Positions 46,907-59,336 of a stretch of DNA of 64,000 nucleotides are shown here, in pieces. The notes below the pieces were generated by a model that was given only the letters and a program-made list of their open reading frames with translations, was not told the DNA's origin and did not search any database. Each line of letters opens with the position of its first letter. The stretch's first letter is position 1. The position numbers and the translations under genes were made by a program. Source of the DNA: Primula veris (taxonomy: Eukaryota > Streptophyta > Magnoliopsida > Ericales > Primulaceae); assembly GCA_963682055.1 (NCBI GenBank), contig OY821750.1, forward strand, positions 3,350,501 to 3,414,500, written 5' to 3'.

Positions 46907-49900
46907 TTAACCCTTCGTCGCACTCATAGAGGTTTTTTCATTATTTTTTATTATCATATGGAACAATGAACTTCCATCCTCCTCCACAATCTCTCTTAAC
47001 ACATCGTCTTCGATCTTATCTGCCTTCATCTGAGACGGATCCTCTGCAATTTCGTCATTAAAAATCAAGCTTGACATCCACTCTTTCCATGTGGTTTTTA
47101 CGTATTTATCCTCTTCGAGTGTACCCGAGGCTAACAACTGATATACGTACACGACTTTTTGTTGGCCTGGTCTAAAAGCCCGAGCTATAGCTTGCTTTGT
47201 TTTCGAAGGGTTCCATTGAGAATCGAGCAAAACTAAACGCGAAGCTGCTGTGAGGCTAATGCCTTCACCACAAGCACTGATGGAAGCTAACATCACCTGT
47301 TAAAAAATGATATATATTACTTAAAATTCGGCATGGTATAAGAATCTAAGAAGATTGTATAATGGTTATAGCTTTTAATAGAAAACAAATGGAGCTTTTG
47401 AGGTTCTTACAAAACATAGGGTTCATCCAAATTAAAGCTTTGAGGCCAAATAATCAGAAAATCTCAGTTTTGAGCTAATAAAAAACTTTCAAGCAAAAAG
47501 GGAAAAAAAACAAAAACAAAGAAACTAGCTCATAAGTTGTAAACAAATAAGGTAAGGGTCATGGATTCGATTCTTCTCAAACACATTGCCACTCTAATAA
47601 AATGACATCGATAATAAGTATGTGAAAAGAGAATATTGGAAATACCACATGCTTTCCTTTTCAAAATTCAGTTGGATTATTATATGTCTAGCTGCATGTG
47701 ACTTTTTTTTTTTTGTAATAATCTAAATGATAAAAAGGATGACTGTCTACTAGTTAAGAGTTTTTAGTAGAAATTGTGATTTCTTATTACCTTCGAATTC
47801 GAGCCCTTTTCTTCAAATTTGTCCAATATCCTTCCCCTTTCAGAAAGCTCTAAATCCCCTGTAATAACCAACACGTCATCGCCCTTTTTCCACCCAAAAA
47901 CCGACTCAAATATCTCAACAAAAAACTTTATCGGAGCGATATTGAAGCAAAAAATCAAGACTTTCTCATTTTTGATGATGCACCTAGACATTAAGCTCAT
48001 AACGAACCTCACTTTCGGGCCCAACTTAAAGTCATATTTACACTTTTCGAGATTGTTCAACTCTTTTGAGGTAAAATGTTGAGTGGCATAAGGTGCTGTT
48101 TGGATCAACCAGGGATGTATCGACCCTAGAGTGATTAAAGTCCCAAGCTCTAAAGGAAATCCACGACGACTTGGCTTTTGGTTTTGAAGTTTCACGAGAA
48201 GCTCCTGTTGGAGAGTTGTCGATTTCATCATCAGTGTATAGCAATGTAGACCAGGGAGGTTTTCGCTTCCACCTGCATGATACGTTTTTAAAAAAAAAAT
48301 GCTATCAACATTTTAACAAAATGGCCTGGGAGGAGCTTAACCATAAAAATAATTAAAGACAGTAGTTGCACACCAATAGACAAAATTTGACGCAAAAAAA
48401 AAACTGAATTATTAACAATATTCAAGTTAGGAGCAAGATGGGTGAACGTTTCGGAATTTGATCCCAGCTCATAAAATTTGAAAATTATCGACAGTTTAGA
48501 TCTTGTATGCTGAATTAAGTTTCACATTTTTTGTCTAACTATCCTGACCCACGTAATAAAGGAAATACTAGAGCCTTCTTTGGTTTCAGCTAAATAGAAG
48601 CTCCCAGATTTTTTTCTTTTCTGAAACTAAAAATTTACAGCATATTTTCTTGTGCATTATATTATTCTCACCAAAGGGTTTGTTGGGTTAATCCGGCTCA
48701 AAGTGTGTAGTTTTTTTAGGCCAAAAACACCGAAAGATAAGCTTTCAAGCTGGTCAACCAAATGTGCTCTAGTTTTCAAGAAAAAATTACGATGACCGAG
48801 CTTAAAAACTACAACTAAACATTGCCTAAGAATCAAAACATTGCGTAAGAGTCAAAACATTTGCTTATTGAATCTGGAAATATTAGGCAACCAAAAACTA
48901 CCTTCATAGACATCTATGAACCCGTTCGTCAATTTCCTCAACAAGTGTAAACCACTTAATCTTTCATCTGATAAATCCACATTTATTTTGTTCGCAATCC
49001 TATTGTTGAAAATCCTCCTTGCTTGATTTTCAAGCGAAAATCGTAGGCCTGTCTTTCTCTTGCTCCTCTTAAAACTAGGGTCCAACTCCGCCAACACCTC
49101 GTCAACAAAACTCGGCCTTGCCAATGCTAAGGTGTTAAAATATTCCCCAAAATTATTTTGAAATAAAGTTCCTGATAACAAAACTCTCAACTTTGTTTCT
49201 ACCTTCATTAAAGCCTTTCTCAACCCCGACTTAGTCGCCCTCGGATTATGCCCCTCGTCTAATATAAGAATACCAGGGTTTTTCTTTAGTATACGAGCCA
49301 TATATTGCTTATACGAGCAATTCGTATGCCCTCGTATCAAAGTTGAAAACGAGGGATAACCCATTATAAGAACACTCGGATTGGAAACCCATTTTTGAAT
49401 TTTTTCCAAACAATCTAAAATATGAGTATAGTCACGACTAAATGAATTTTGATGAACTCTCAGGGGTTCTTCTCTGGACTTTTTACCACTATGTATACGG
49501 TAAATTGGAATAGAAATATTCCATTTTTTAAATTCTTTGTACCATGCGTATAGAGTTGTGTTTGGGGCGAGGACTAAAGGCCGGGAACCGGGGAATAACT
49601 TCAAATAACTCTCGAGGAACGCAATGATGAGCAAAGTCTTGCCTGCCCCGGGGGAATGTGAAATTACGCAACCGCCCTTTTTCTTTGCCATTGTATGCAT
49701 TTGAGCTGGTATTAAAGTACCCGCGATGTTACGCCATAGAAATTCGAATGCCTTTTTTTGGTGGAAATGTAATTTAGTTCTAAGGTCGGGTATTAAGGCC
49801 CAAACGTTATCTTCACTTTCTGATAAGGGTATGTTTGAGACAGTACTAAGGGTGAAAATATTGCTTTCTGAATGTTCGCCTTGATCGGGCTCAAAAGTTC

Positions 49901-52900
49901 CTTCGCAGAATTCACTCTTGCTATATTTCCACCTCGAGCGTTCAAACTGCATAATACAAGTAGGTAATTAAACATATGTATAAATATATATATATATATA
50001 TATACATAAATATTCATATTGGAGTTCAATTTACAGATTTTACTTTGAACTGAAAGTCTGAACCCCAATGCAAGCAGGGGCAAGGCTGAATACATGGACT
50101 CTATCTAGATCTTGAAAATGTTATCCCTTTTTTAAAAACTGATAGATTTATGATGTCTAAAAGAGAAAATGGAAAAACTTATATGATATTACTTATTCAT
50201 GTTGTAAGCTATGACTTGTTTGTTACAAGTAAGCAGATAAACTTGCTAATTTGAAGTTTTGAACTTAAGCTGAGTTTGCTTCCAACTCCATCCTTTTCCA
50301 GCAAATAGAGATTTAAGCTGGCCAGTTAAATGAACTGAAACTTATAAGCAGCAGACCAAGTAGGCATGGATCCTAAAAGCTGCAACCAAACATGCTTTAA
50401 ATCCATTAAAGACCTTCCTTTTATACCCCTTTTTTTTTTGAAAGGTTCCTTTTATACTGTATTGGCAAAGATCTGACATAGAAGTCCAGAAGATTTCCAG
50501 AAATAAGGTAAATTTCTTCTATTTTTATTTGAATTTCTTATTAGACATTAGGCACAGTACAATAGTAGCGTATTCTACCCAATTAGTTAAACTTACAAAA
50601 TTTGGCAAGATGTTTTTTATTTCCGTCTCCACATGGCCACATAATTGGCATAGAATTCCAATTTCTTCATCGAGTTTGAATTCATGCTCACAAACTCGCG
50701 CACTCTCGTTATTTTTGCTTTGAGGAACGTCGGCAACAGAAACCTGGAAGTCATTCAATTAAGAACCACAAAATTAAACGTGACACTCTTAGAGTCTAAA
50801 ACAGCTACTTTGCCAACAAAAAACAATGTTTCGATTAAAAGATAGAAAAGAAAGGATGAGATCTTCTCAACATTAGATCAATGGTTCATACAACCACGCA
50901 GAATTAGTTGCCGGGCTGCTTGTTATGTTATTTATCTAGAATATCTTGCCTTTTGTTCAAGTCATTATCATTTCCAATCAACGTTTGACAGAGATGAAAT
51001 AAGAAATCAACCGCAAAACCATTTTTCTTCATCATATTACATGTTTGATACGATTTGTAACTCGTAGCATTACAGAAAATATAAGGTTTCTTAAAAGAAA
51101 AAAATATACCTCGTTGGCATCAAGAAGATATGTCGATGTAATACAGAGATCCATTTCATTCCACAGTAAATCAAGTTCCGAATTCTCTTCATCATCACTC
51201 TGGGAAGAGTCACTATCATCATATCTAATCAGTGAATTTTTCGCCTTTATTTCTATCCATTGATCAATAGCTAATGGCTGTTCTTTCCCAATTGTGCTTT
51301 CTATATTCTCTACACATTTCTCCATCATTTTCTTGAAAATACTGGTGCGCAACGATTTACATCCACTAATCCCACGGAAATTGCCTTCTTGCGAATTTAT
51401 AGAAGAGAACCTTCTTGTTTGAAAATGCTTATAAGAATATTTGGATTTCCAACTACTAATAGCACTTCTCACGTTTGATCTCGAGCCACTTTCAGCATTT
51501 GTAATGCCAACCTCGGACAATCCATCAACAGGAAATTGTGCTCTATGAATTTTGCGAATAGAATTGGAAGAGGTTTCTTCAGGACGAAATTGATATTTTG
51601 ATTTCCACCCACTTTTAGCATTTCTCACGTTTGATATCGAACCACTTTCAGCATTTGTGATGTCAACCTTGGACAGTCCATCAACAGGAAATTGTGCTCT
51701 ATGATTTTTGCGAATAGAACTGGAAGTGGTTTCTTCAAGACTAGATTGATATTTCGATTTCCAACCACTTTTAGCATTTCTCACGTTTGATCTCGAGCCA
51801 CTTTCAGCATTTGTAATGTCAACCTCACACAGTCCATCAACATGAAATTGTGCTCTATGAATTTTGTGAATAGAACTTGAAGAGGTTTCTTCAGGACGCG
51901 ATTGATATTTAATTTCACTTTCAAGATTTGGTTGCACAGGTAGTTGGTTAGATTTTATGGATTTCTTCTTCAATATAGTCCTACTTTGCGACTTGGAAAT
52001 ATTTTCTGAAACAGTATCTTCACTTTCAGAGTAATTTCTTATATCTTCTAAATCATTCAGAGTAAATTTATCTGATTTATGAGACAATGGAACTTTTTGT
52101 GCTTGTACTATCTGATTAAGTAGAGTAGGTTTCTCCATCGATTTGGTCTTGTTACGTATCTCTTTAAAATTCTCTAATGAACTTTCTCCGTAAGAGTGGG
52201 CCTCACTTCCATCATTCACTGACTGCCTCTCTAAATCATTGTTCAAAAATTCTTCGAAATCAAACTGGTATTTTTTGTCTTTTCCATTTTGAGTTTTGCA
52301 AATTCTTAAACCAGAGCAGTCTAAGTAACGGTCAGGTTCAACGTTTCTCCGTTTGGATCGTCGCAGCCCCAATAGAAGATAGATCAAGCTATATTCAGTT
52401 TCCTCCCCGTAACTATTAATCCTTTTTCCAGTTTTATCAGTAAGGTTGAACGCGAAAACAACCGGGACGGAAATTCCATTTTCAACTCTAAAGTTTAAAG
52501 CAACTGCTTGGTCACGAGAATTTATATAAATTTCGTTGCAGTAATATTCAGAAATTTGATAAGCAATTTTCCTTTGCATCAATCTGATATTGAAACTTAT
52601 TTCCTTATGAAGAGATGCAACAACTGTCCACGAAAGATCAGATGCAAATTTTCCCGGATATAACTGGGATTGTAGCAAAGAAGTGCAGTCCTGGGAACAT
52701 TCCCAACGGAAAAACATGTTTTCAATAGGGGTTCGATCGAGTTTTTGAAGGATGGAAATTTGGTTGATTTTCACCGCAGAAACATGTTCTTTCTGTGCAC
52801 TATAGAAGCTCACGTAAAATTGGCAATCACATCCAGTCTCATGACGCTTCCTCTCGATAGTTTTTACTTTAGCATCTAACCAGACCTACCCAAAGAAGGA

Positions 52901-54663
52901 ATAGGAGGAGTTCAACGGTTTGTTTAATAAAGTCGGTTGTAAAGGTAATCAGAAGCAAATAAACCAAATGACTTCAAAGTTAGACCACATAGATACAGGG
53001 ATTTTGTAAGAGTCCCATTAAAGTATAAGCACAAATGTAAGTTTATACCCTCTCTTTTTTTCGGGAACATGCTCATTATTATATATAATAACGTGCGATA
53101 GTACAAGTTCACATGCCACTGGAACAAGTTCCAAGAGGCTATAGAATAATAAAATACATGGGCACGAAAGCCCTCCAACCCATAACTGTCTACCTAAAAA
53201 ATCTCACCCTAGAAAGAAAAGCGTAAGAAATCTAAACAAGTGTACAAATACAAAGTAACTCAAATCTAATATCTAAATGACTTAAAAGTAACTAAATTAC
53301 TAAAACTACATTGCAATATTCGTTAGGTTGAAAACTTGAAAGCAGTGAAACACACAAGGACAAAATCATACATAATAGTTATATAAAAGATGAAGTCCAG
53401 TGTACTTGAAATTTAAAGAAGACAATTGTTAGACTAACAATACCATGTTTCTGCATTTAATAAAAAGAGCAGCTTTATGCTTGTTTAAAAAAAATGTTTA
53501 TCTGTTATCTGTTGTAGCACAAAAGAATCACTAAACATGTAAATTCATGGCTCTTAGCTTCGAGATTTTTAGCAGAATGTAACAAATGATTGTATTTCTA
53601 TGAAGAAAAGCGAGCTTTAAGGGCCTCTGAATAAATACTTTCAAACCTGGACTGAACCACTAATATCAAGCTTTGGATACAATAAATCATAAAGCAAAGA
53701 CATACAGATTTAAGATTTTCCAGGTCACAAGAAACTTCTGCTTCTTGAGGGGTGGAAAGAACACAAACATCGAGACCGGGCCTTAAAAAGCAGATGCAAT
53801 CCAGAAAGGTTGCTTTTCTTGATTTAATTCGGAGGTTTGAAATTTGGACATTTTCTTCAATCACATGTCTTTCGTCAACCACTCGCGTGCTTATAGAACC
53901 AGCATGCACTTGTAAGTACAACACTGGTTTCCACGAGCCATTGCTGAGTATCTCAAAAGCTGTCACAAAAAAAGTCTCGATAACAAGAACGTATGGCTTC
54001 TTGACACTATAAAATCGTAATGTAGGCTTACAAACCAAGATGATAAATACATGTCTAAACTAATGAAATTTGGATAAATAACGACAAAATTAAAGGGAAA
54101 GGTTTCTAAAAGGACACAATTACTTGATTTAGCTTATCGTTGATGACATCTACGTTCACCAAATTGGACAACTCGACTACTCAAGACATTAATATTTACA
54201 GGAAAAAACTGATATGAGGCCACATGTTAAATATTACTTTTCACAAGAGGCAATGCATAAAAGTTTCTCCGAAACATAAGTCATGTTTGGTTGTAACTTT
54301 GAATCTCAGAATTTTGATTTTTTTGCTTAAAATCTGCAATGCATTTGGGTGATCATCTTAAATGGTTATTTCCTTTCTTTCTTTGGTTTTTAGTCTGGAA
54401 AAACTAGAAGGTTTAGACTCAAATGACCCAACTTTTTTCTCAGCCAGAAAATATCCCATTATTTTCCTCTTCCTGAAAACATATACGAAAAGAAAAACAT
54501 AAATACTTACAGACCGCTAATAACAGCTATCCATAAAGAAACTTGAATCAACTTGTCTGAGTATGCAAAATCGATAAAAAAAATTAAGAAAGGAAAAGAA
54601 GGAGGTGAGCTTACGGAACGGATCAAACGGGTGCAAGTTCTGATGTAGTTTCCTTTTCTTCAT
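46907..54663 (-). CDS. CLSY1: SNF2-family chromatin remodeler CLASSY 1/2-like
   Basis: Seven coding exons: 54663-54615, 53959-53706, 52885-51110, 50743-50597, 49946-48902, 48272-47791 and 47296-46907. They join in frame to 1380 residues. The N-terminus (MKKRKLHQNLHPFDP, SRKATFLDC, CFLRPGLDVCVL) is that of CLSY1/2. A zinc-ribbon-like CQLCG block precedes the SNF2 N-terminal lobe. The Walker A GAGKT is at 842-846, DEGH at 972-975 and LLSGTLFQNN soon after. The C-terminal lobe ends with helicase motif VI (QAIARAFRPGQQ, about 1285-1296). CLSY proteins act with SHH1 to recruit RNA polymerase IV to chosen loci for 24-nt siRNA production and DNA methylation. The gene appears intact. It is longer than I recall for Arabidopsis CLSY1 (about 1250), partly because of a repeat in exon 3. 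Confidence 0.95.
48567..48773. mobile_element. MITE in CLASSY intron
   Basis: Begins actagagccttctttggttt and ends aaccaaatgtgctctagt, imperfect inverted repeats of about 20 bp. 207 bp, non-coding, in the intron between exons 5 and 6. Confidence 0.6.
51440..51907 (-). repeat. Three tandem 156-bp repeats within CLASSY exon 3
   Basis: Units 51907-51752, 51751-51596 and 51595-51440 are each exactly 156 bp. They encode 52-residue copies (about residues 428-583) beginning YQ and ending WKSK. Shared motifs are EETSSSSI, HRAQFPVDGL, NAESGS and SNVRNAKSGW. Differences between units are mainly single substitutions and keep the frame open. Confidence 0.95.
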
Positions 54664-54813
54664 GATATGTAATTATTAGTAACCTCAACTTTCCAGGTTA
54701 TCAAACAACATAATGAATTCTACCTGCTCAACTAGTACATGTTAGCAAACATTGGTAGACATTATTTCTTTTTGTTTACTTTGGGTTTTGTACTTCTATT
54801 TGCTAGTTGCTAC

Positions 54814-55005
54814 CAGGGGAAGGACTAGATACGGGCTAAAATGGGCTCAAGCACCCCTCATACTAAGAAAACTGCAAAATTTCTCTCTGTATTTTACTTT
54901 GAAGTTGACGATTAAATCATTTCAGCACCCCCATAATTGTAAAAAAATATAAACATGCAATTATGCCCCACCCAACTTCAAATCCTAGTTCCGCCCACTG
55001 GTTGC
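54814..55005. mobile_element. Transposon-like segment in CLASSY leader intron
   Basis: Starts ccaggggaaggactagatac and ends tcctagttccgcccactgg, weakly inverted at the ends. The interior contains ggctcaagcacccctcatac and cagcacccccataattgt, a text type common in plant hAT-like MITEs. It lies upstream of the CLASSY start codon. Confidence 0.45.
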
Positions 55006-55581
55006 TACATTATAAAAAAGTATACTTCTGCTTTCATATTCATTTATATTTTATACTGATTTGTTGTATATCTCGGTTTTTTCCTTCAAAACAGTCCTCC
55101 AAGTCTACCTATTTTTAAAGCTTACACTACAACTGCGTCACTTAAACTGGCTTCCAATACAGACAAAATATAATCTCAGTGATATAAGCAAGGAGAACTA
55201 ATAATTGTTACTAACACCCAAAATATTGTGCTTGCAACATGCAAACAAACAAGACTTTTCGTAATGTAACTTGTCAGTCCAGAAGCTTCATTACTCATTA
55301 GAGAATTAATTTATTTGATTCTTCTTACAAGACTCAGAAAACATTGAACCATTTCTGTCCAGCATTATTATGATGATCAAAACCTTGAATTGAACATGCA
55401 TGCATAATCAAGCACAATTGCAACAACCACAAATCATCATTTACAACAATGATGAAATAACATTTTCAATTTTACTACACTGCAGAAATTAAGGAAGAAG
55501 ATATAAAGAAAATGCAGGACACTGAACATGCAGTAAGAATTTTGCATTTAACACAACTTACATAGATACTTCAACTTACAG

Positions 55582-55690
55582 ATCTAAATGGGATTTGGAA
55601 TGAAAATTTAATTAGAGAGACCAGTGACAGAAAGAGAATATTTAGTAGAGAGTGAGAATATTAAGTGGTGACAGAGATATAGTGTACAAG
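55582..55690 (-). other. Probable 5' UTR exon of CLASSY gene
   Basis: On the minus strand a CT-rich leader-like tract ends at a strong donor, ATCT|GTAAGTTG, at 55581. An acceptor just before the CLASSY ATG (about 54683) would complete a leader intron of roughly 0.9 kb. The upstream limit is unknown. Confidence 0.45.
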
Positions 55691-55917
55691 TGTATAAATG
55701 CAATGTCACACTAATTAAACCCTCTAAATCCTTTTTTTTTTTTGAAATAAAACTCCCTAAAATTCTTGAGAGATAATAAATGCAATGAAATTTTCGAGGT
55801 GTGTTTATTTTCCAATATGATAAGAAAACAATTTGAAACGAAATGACTGATGTGATAGTAGGGTCAATTTGTCATTTTGAATCGTAATACTGTACTACAA
55901 TATATTTTTTCTTTACT

Positions 55918-56095
55918 CTTTTACCATTTAATTGATGAATCAATTTTGATCCGTTTATAACATGTATCAAAACTGTCGAAATAAATTTTTTTTAAATCTA
56001 ATCATAAAATTTAACATTTAAATTATATGATCAATTTTTAAAAAATTTTATTCTGATAATTTTATAATAAATTATTAACCGGTCAAAAATGTAGA
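55918..56095. mobile_element. Decayed MITE related to 34450-34685
   Basis: Contains ttgatccgtttataacatgt, aaaactgtcgaaataaattt and attaaccggtcaaaaatgta in the family order. Terminal repeats have largely decayed. It lies just upstream of the probable CLASSY leader exon. Confidence 0.6.
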
Positions 56096-56639
56096 CGTTA
56101 TCAACAGGAATGTAGAAAAAGTTGTAAGATAATTGCATGTAACATTATTCATAAAGTAGACCTCCATGTCATCCTTTCTATGGATGTTAATAATTTACAC
56201 GGATGCATGTTTTGAATTCAATATTACTTTAAATTCAAATCGATTGTTGGATATTTCGACAATATTTAAATTCAATATTTGTTTTGAACATAAGTTATGA
56301 TGTTGTATAGGCTCGTTCTGATGCAACCTTTAAAACGAAGCTAAATGTTTCAATGTTTTCAAGCTGTAGCGAGCGATATATTCGCTGACGATCTAATGAC
56401 GAGAGAGGTTTGATTGCAGAAAATCAGGTAACGATGATGAAAGAAAGGAATAGCTTTTCAATACCAAGTCTGAATAGAAAAAAACAAAGCAAAGACGAAG
56501 TCATAGTTCTCTCATATATCAATAGGCTTTTTGGCATCACTAATCTTAGTACCAACTGAAATACGTTACACAACTGTTATCGACACAGCGTGATGATTCG
56601 TCTACATAGTGGTTTCCATCTCCACTACTGTAGAAAAGC

Positions 56640-57150
56640 TTTGAACTGCATCTTACAAATGCAGCAGCCTGTAAGCGGGCATGTACAATCAATAACACAC
56701 CATATAGGAAATTAGCATATCCCCTACGTATATTCGTAGAAGCTAGTGAAACATGAGCAATCTTACGACCACTGAACTATATCTTACAAATGCTGCGGCC
56801 AGTAAGCCGCAAGTACAATCAGTATTATACTATTATGAAAAATTAGCACCACCTAAGAATCTGCAAAAGCCAGTAAAACCTGAGCAATCTTACAACCTCT
56901 GAACTTTTATCTTACAAATGCTATAGCCCGTAAGCCGCAAGTACAAATCAACAACACACTACACGGGAAATTAGCATCCCCTACGAATCCGTAAAAGCCA
57001 GTGAAACCTGAGCAATCTTACATAAGCCGCAAATACAATCAATGACACACTAAATGGAACACTGGCTTCTACCAAAATAAAATAGGAAAATTTGAACATT
57101 AGCATCACCTAAGAATCTGTAAAAGCCAATGAAACCGAAGCAATCTTACG
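56640..57150. repeat. ~130-bp tandem repeat, about 3.5 copies
   Basis: Units start tgaact...atcttacaaatg at 56642, 56773 and 56900, with spacings of 131 and 127 bp. A partial fourth unit starts near 57018. Each holds gtaagc(c/g)gcaagtacaatc, gaaattagcat, cctac/aagaatc and gagcaatcttac. The array is AT-rich and non-coding, between CLASSY and DREB2. Confidence 0.85.
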
Positions 57151-58140
57151 ACTTTACTAAAGATGTCGATTTACTACAATTTTGATCTTTTACTATGCCA
57201 TTAGCTGTAAAGATGTGGTTCTTCCAAGTATAGCCTCGAACCAAAAACGATAAAAAGTAGTAAAAAAATAACAGATGGGATGCTTACTAATTTCGATCTT
57301 AAAAAGAACCAAGTTGGAAGTTTAAACCAGACCAGATTCCACAATCACCAGATAAGAGGCTAAAATACAACCAAGCCCATTGAACATTCATTTTAAAAAG
57401 GGACAAATATCAAGTTATTAAAAAAAACTCAAATTGGATACATGCTTCAAAACCTCTGGCAACTATCCCTCTTCTCTCATAGAGCAAAGTAAAAATGACG
57501 CATGCATATATAGGCTACTCGCAGGTTATACATGTGTTGATGTGTAACATAACTTAGTACCGCGTAAGGATGGTTTCGAGAGGGAAAAGACCAGTTTTTG
57601 TAATGCTGGGGCAGTGGGATTTTGCCATTGCTTATCATCATAAGCATGATGACCATAAAAGAAAATCCACCAGCAAAAAATAAGTACAACTAAAAATCCA
57701 AAAATATCCAGAACTATAAATATCCGACCAGAAGAATCAGAATTAAGATGTATATTTTTGTACTGTATACTGTATTCACATTAGCACCAAAAAGTTGTAT
57801 ACAAAATCTAATAACTACCCTCACAACGGAAACTCGTTAATCAGTATGAACTAATCACGTCTATACACAGGTATAAATATACCTGAAAGAACGCATATTC
57901 CTATGAAATATCAGAAGCCCATTTCTCGTTTTAAACCATAGAGATCAAGCTAATCATCAACTAATCTGCATTTGAAAGACGGAACTACTAGATAAGTTCA
58001 AAACAATCTCTTGTAGTTTTACTCATATCGTGCCCGTTTGCTTCAGCTTCATCGCAAAACTCAACAAAAGACAAGGAAAAATTATCCGATTGAACACAAC
58101 CTTCTGTTTTGAAACGAAAAAAATGCGACATAAAAAATCC
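57151..58140. other. DREB2 3' flank
   Basis: No gene recognised. It probably includes the DREB2 3' UTR at its right end. Open frames here lack domains. Confidence 0.55.
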
Positions 58141-59334
58141 TCATATGCCCATCGACCTCAGATCAAAAAAACTCAAATCGTCCATAAAGAAACCATCATC
58201 TTCTGCTCTCCCAGGGTTCAAGAACTCGAGACCAGGGTCCGTCACCACATTATTATTCTCCATATGCTGTAAACCCCCGAGCAGTTTAGCATCAGGATTA
58301 TGCATCTGGTACGATAAATCAGGCACCGCAAAACCATCTTTAACAGTTGCCATTGGAGTATCAGAATCCAAAAGACTGAGCAGCTCTTCAACATCAAACA
58401 TCTCCTCTTGCGAAAGATCGATGGCATCCCATATAATCGGTTCCTCTTTAACCCCATTCACCATTTCACCCCCATCGGCTTTGCATTCCTCTTCTTTCTC
58501 TTCGTGTTTTAAATTAATATTACTGGCCCTAAAGACCTCTGAGCAAGCAGAAGAAGTAAACTCAGAACACGACACATCATCTGAAGGGCGATAAAAATGG
58601 CTTAATTGGTCACTTCCAATTGGTCTTCCGTCAGATACTAATTTACCCCCATTAACTTGAGACCCCCAATCTCTATTTTCAGTTTTTAACTTAATATTCT
58701 CGGCCCTAAACACCTCTGAGCAAGCAGAAGTAAATTGAGAACGAGATGTGTCTTTAGAAGGGCAATAAAAATGCCTTGAAGGGTCACTTCCAACAAGTCC
58801 TCCATGATTTCCTATTTTAGACTCCCAATCTCCATTCTCGTTTTTTAACTTAATATCCTCACTTTCCGCCACCTCAGAGTGAGCAGAAGTCGACTCCGAA
58901 CATGATAATTCATCTTTCGTAGGGAAGTTTAGACGAGCGGAAGAGCCATACATGGCTTTTGCAGCTTCGTCATAAGCCAAAGCCGCTTGTATAGCTGTCG
59001 GATATGTACCTAACCAAAGTCTGCTACCTCTGTTAGGCTCTCTAATCTCGGCTACCCATTTCCCCCAAACCCTCTGTCTAACACCTCGATAGTCAATACG
59101 CGAGTTTTCAGGGCCCCCTTTGCCCTTCATACACCCCTTTTTCGAACCCTTCGAGGGCGTTTTGCGGACTGGTTTTAGGCCTTCTTCAAGGGACTCTAAC
59201 TTCCTGTTGTATTCTCGCCACTTGGCAAGTGTCCCAGCTACATCTTTAGATCCATTTTTGCTTCGTGGATTTTTCTTTCTTTTGTAATCTTGGGGCACTA
59301 TTGTCATATCAAAACTTTGATCGACAACCGTCAT
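58141..59334 (-). CDS. DREB2: DREB2-type AP2/ERF transcription factor
   Basis: 397 residues in one coding exon. The ATG at 59334 lies two bases after an acceptor (tgcag) ending a leader intron, a layout known from DREB2 genes. The N-terminus (MTVVDQS) and a basic nuclear signal at 18-26 (KRKKNPRSK) match DREB2 proteins. The AP2 domain spans about 82-138, with Val94 and Glu99 in the WVAEIREP block that favour DRE (A/GCCGAC) binding. A Ser-rich region holding internal repeats follows (about 144-276), then an acidic C-terminus ([26 protein letters not shown]) that resembles an activation domain. DREB2 factors switch on drought- and heat-response genes and in Arabidopsis are kept low by a negative regulatory region after the AP2 domain. 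Relatives such as DREB2C cannot be excluded. Confidence 0.94.
   Translation of the reverse strand: MTVVDQSFDMTIVPQDYKRKKNPRSKNGSKDVAGTLAKWREYNRKLESLEEGLKPVRKTPSKGSKKGCMKGKGGPENSRIDYRGVRQRVWGKWVAEIREPNRGSRLWLGTYPTAIQAALAYDEAAKAMYGSSARLNFPTKDELSCSESTSAHSEVAESEDIKLKNENGDWESKIGNHGGLVGSDPSRHFYCPSKDTSRSQFTSACSEVFRAENIKLKTENRDWGSQVNGGKLVSDGRPIGSDQLSHFYRPSDDVSCSEFTSSACSEVFRASNINLKHEEKEEECKADGGEMVNGVKEEPIIWDAIDLSQEEMFDVEELLSLLDSDTPMATVKDGFAVPDLSYQMHNPDAKLLGGLQHMENNNVVTDPGLEFLNPGRAEDDGFFMDDLSFFDLRSMGI
58488..58905 (-). repeat. Internal protein-coding repeats in DREB2
   Basis: Residues about 144-164, 196-217 and 255-276 are copies of a [14 protein letters not shown](E)NIKLK motif. The first two are each followed by a (N/T)EN(G)DW...GSD...HFY linker. 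This makes about 2.4 units of 52-59 residues between the AP2 and acidic regions. The DNA shows the same repeats (cctctgagcaagcagaagta and neighbours). Confidence 0.85.
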
Positions 59335-59336
59335 AT

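Noticed and set aside
47565..47600. tRNA-like B-box text (catggattcgattctt) suggesting a SINE
   Set aside because: No matching A box or cloverleaf at the right distance and no poly-A tail or duplication.
46907..54663. Idea that the nearby CLASSY gene and the BAHD hairpin form one silencing system
   Set aside because: They are about 40 kb apart with several unrelated genes between them, and CLASSY proteins act genome-wide. Co-location is most likely chance.
58030..58594. Plus-strand frames opposite the DREB2 C-terminus
   Set aside because: Antisense shadows; the minus strand encodes the recognisable DREB2 tail.
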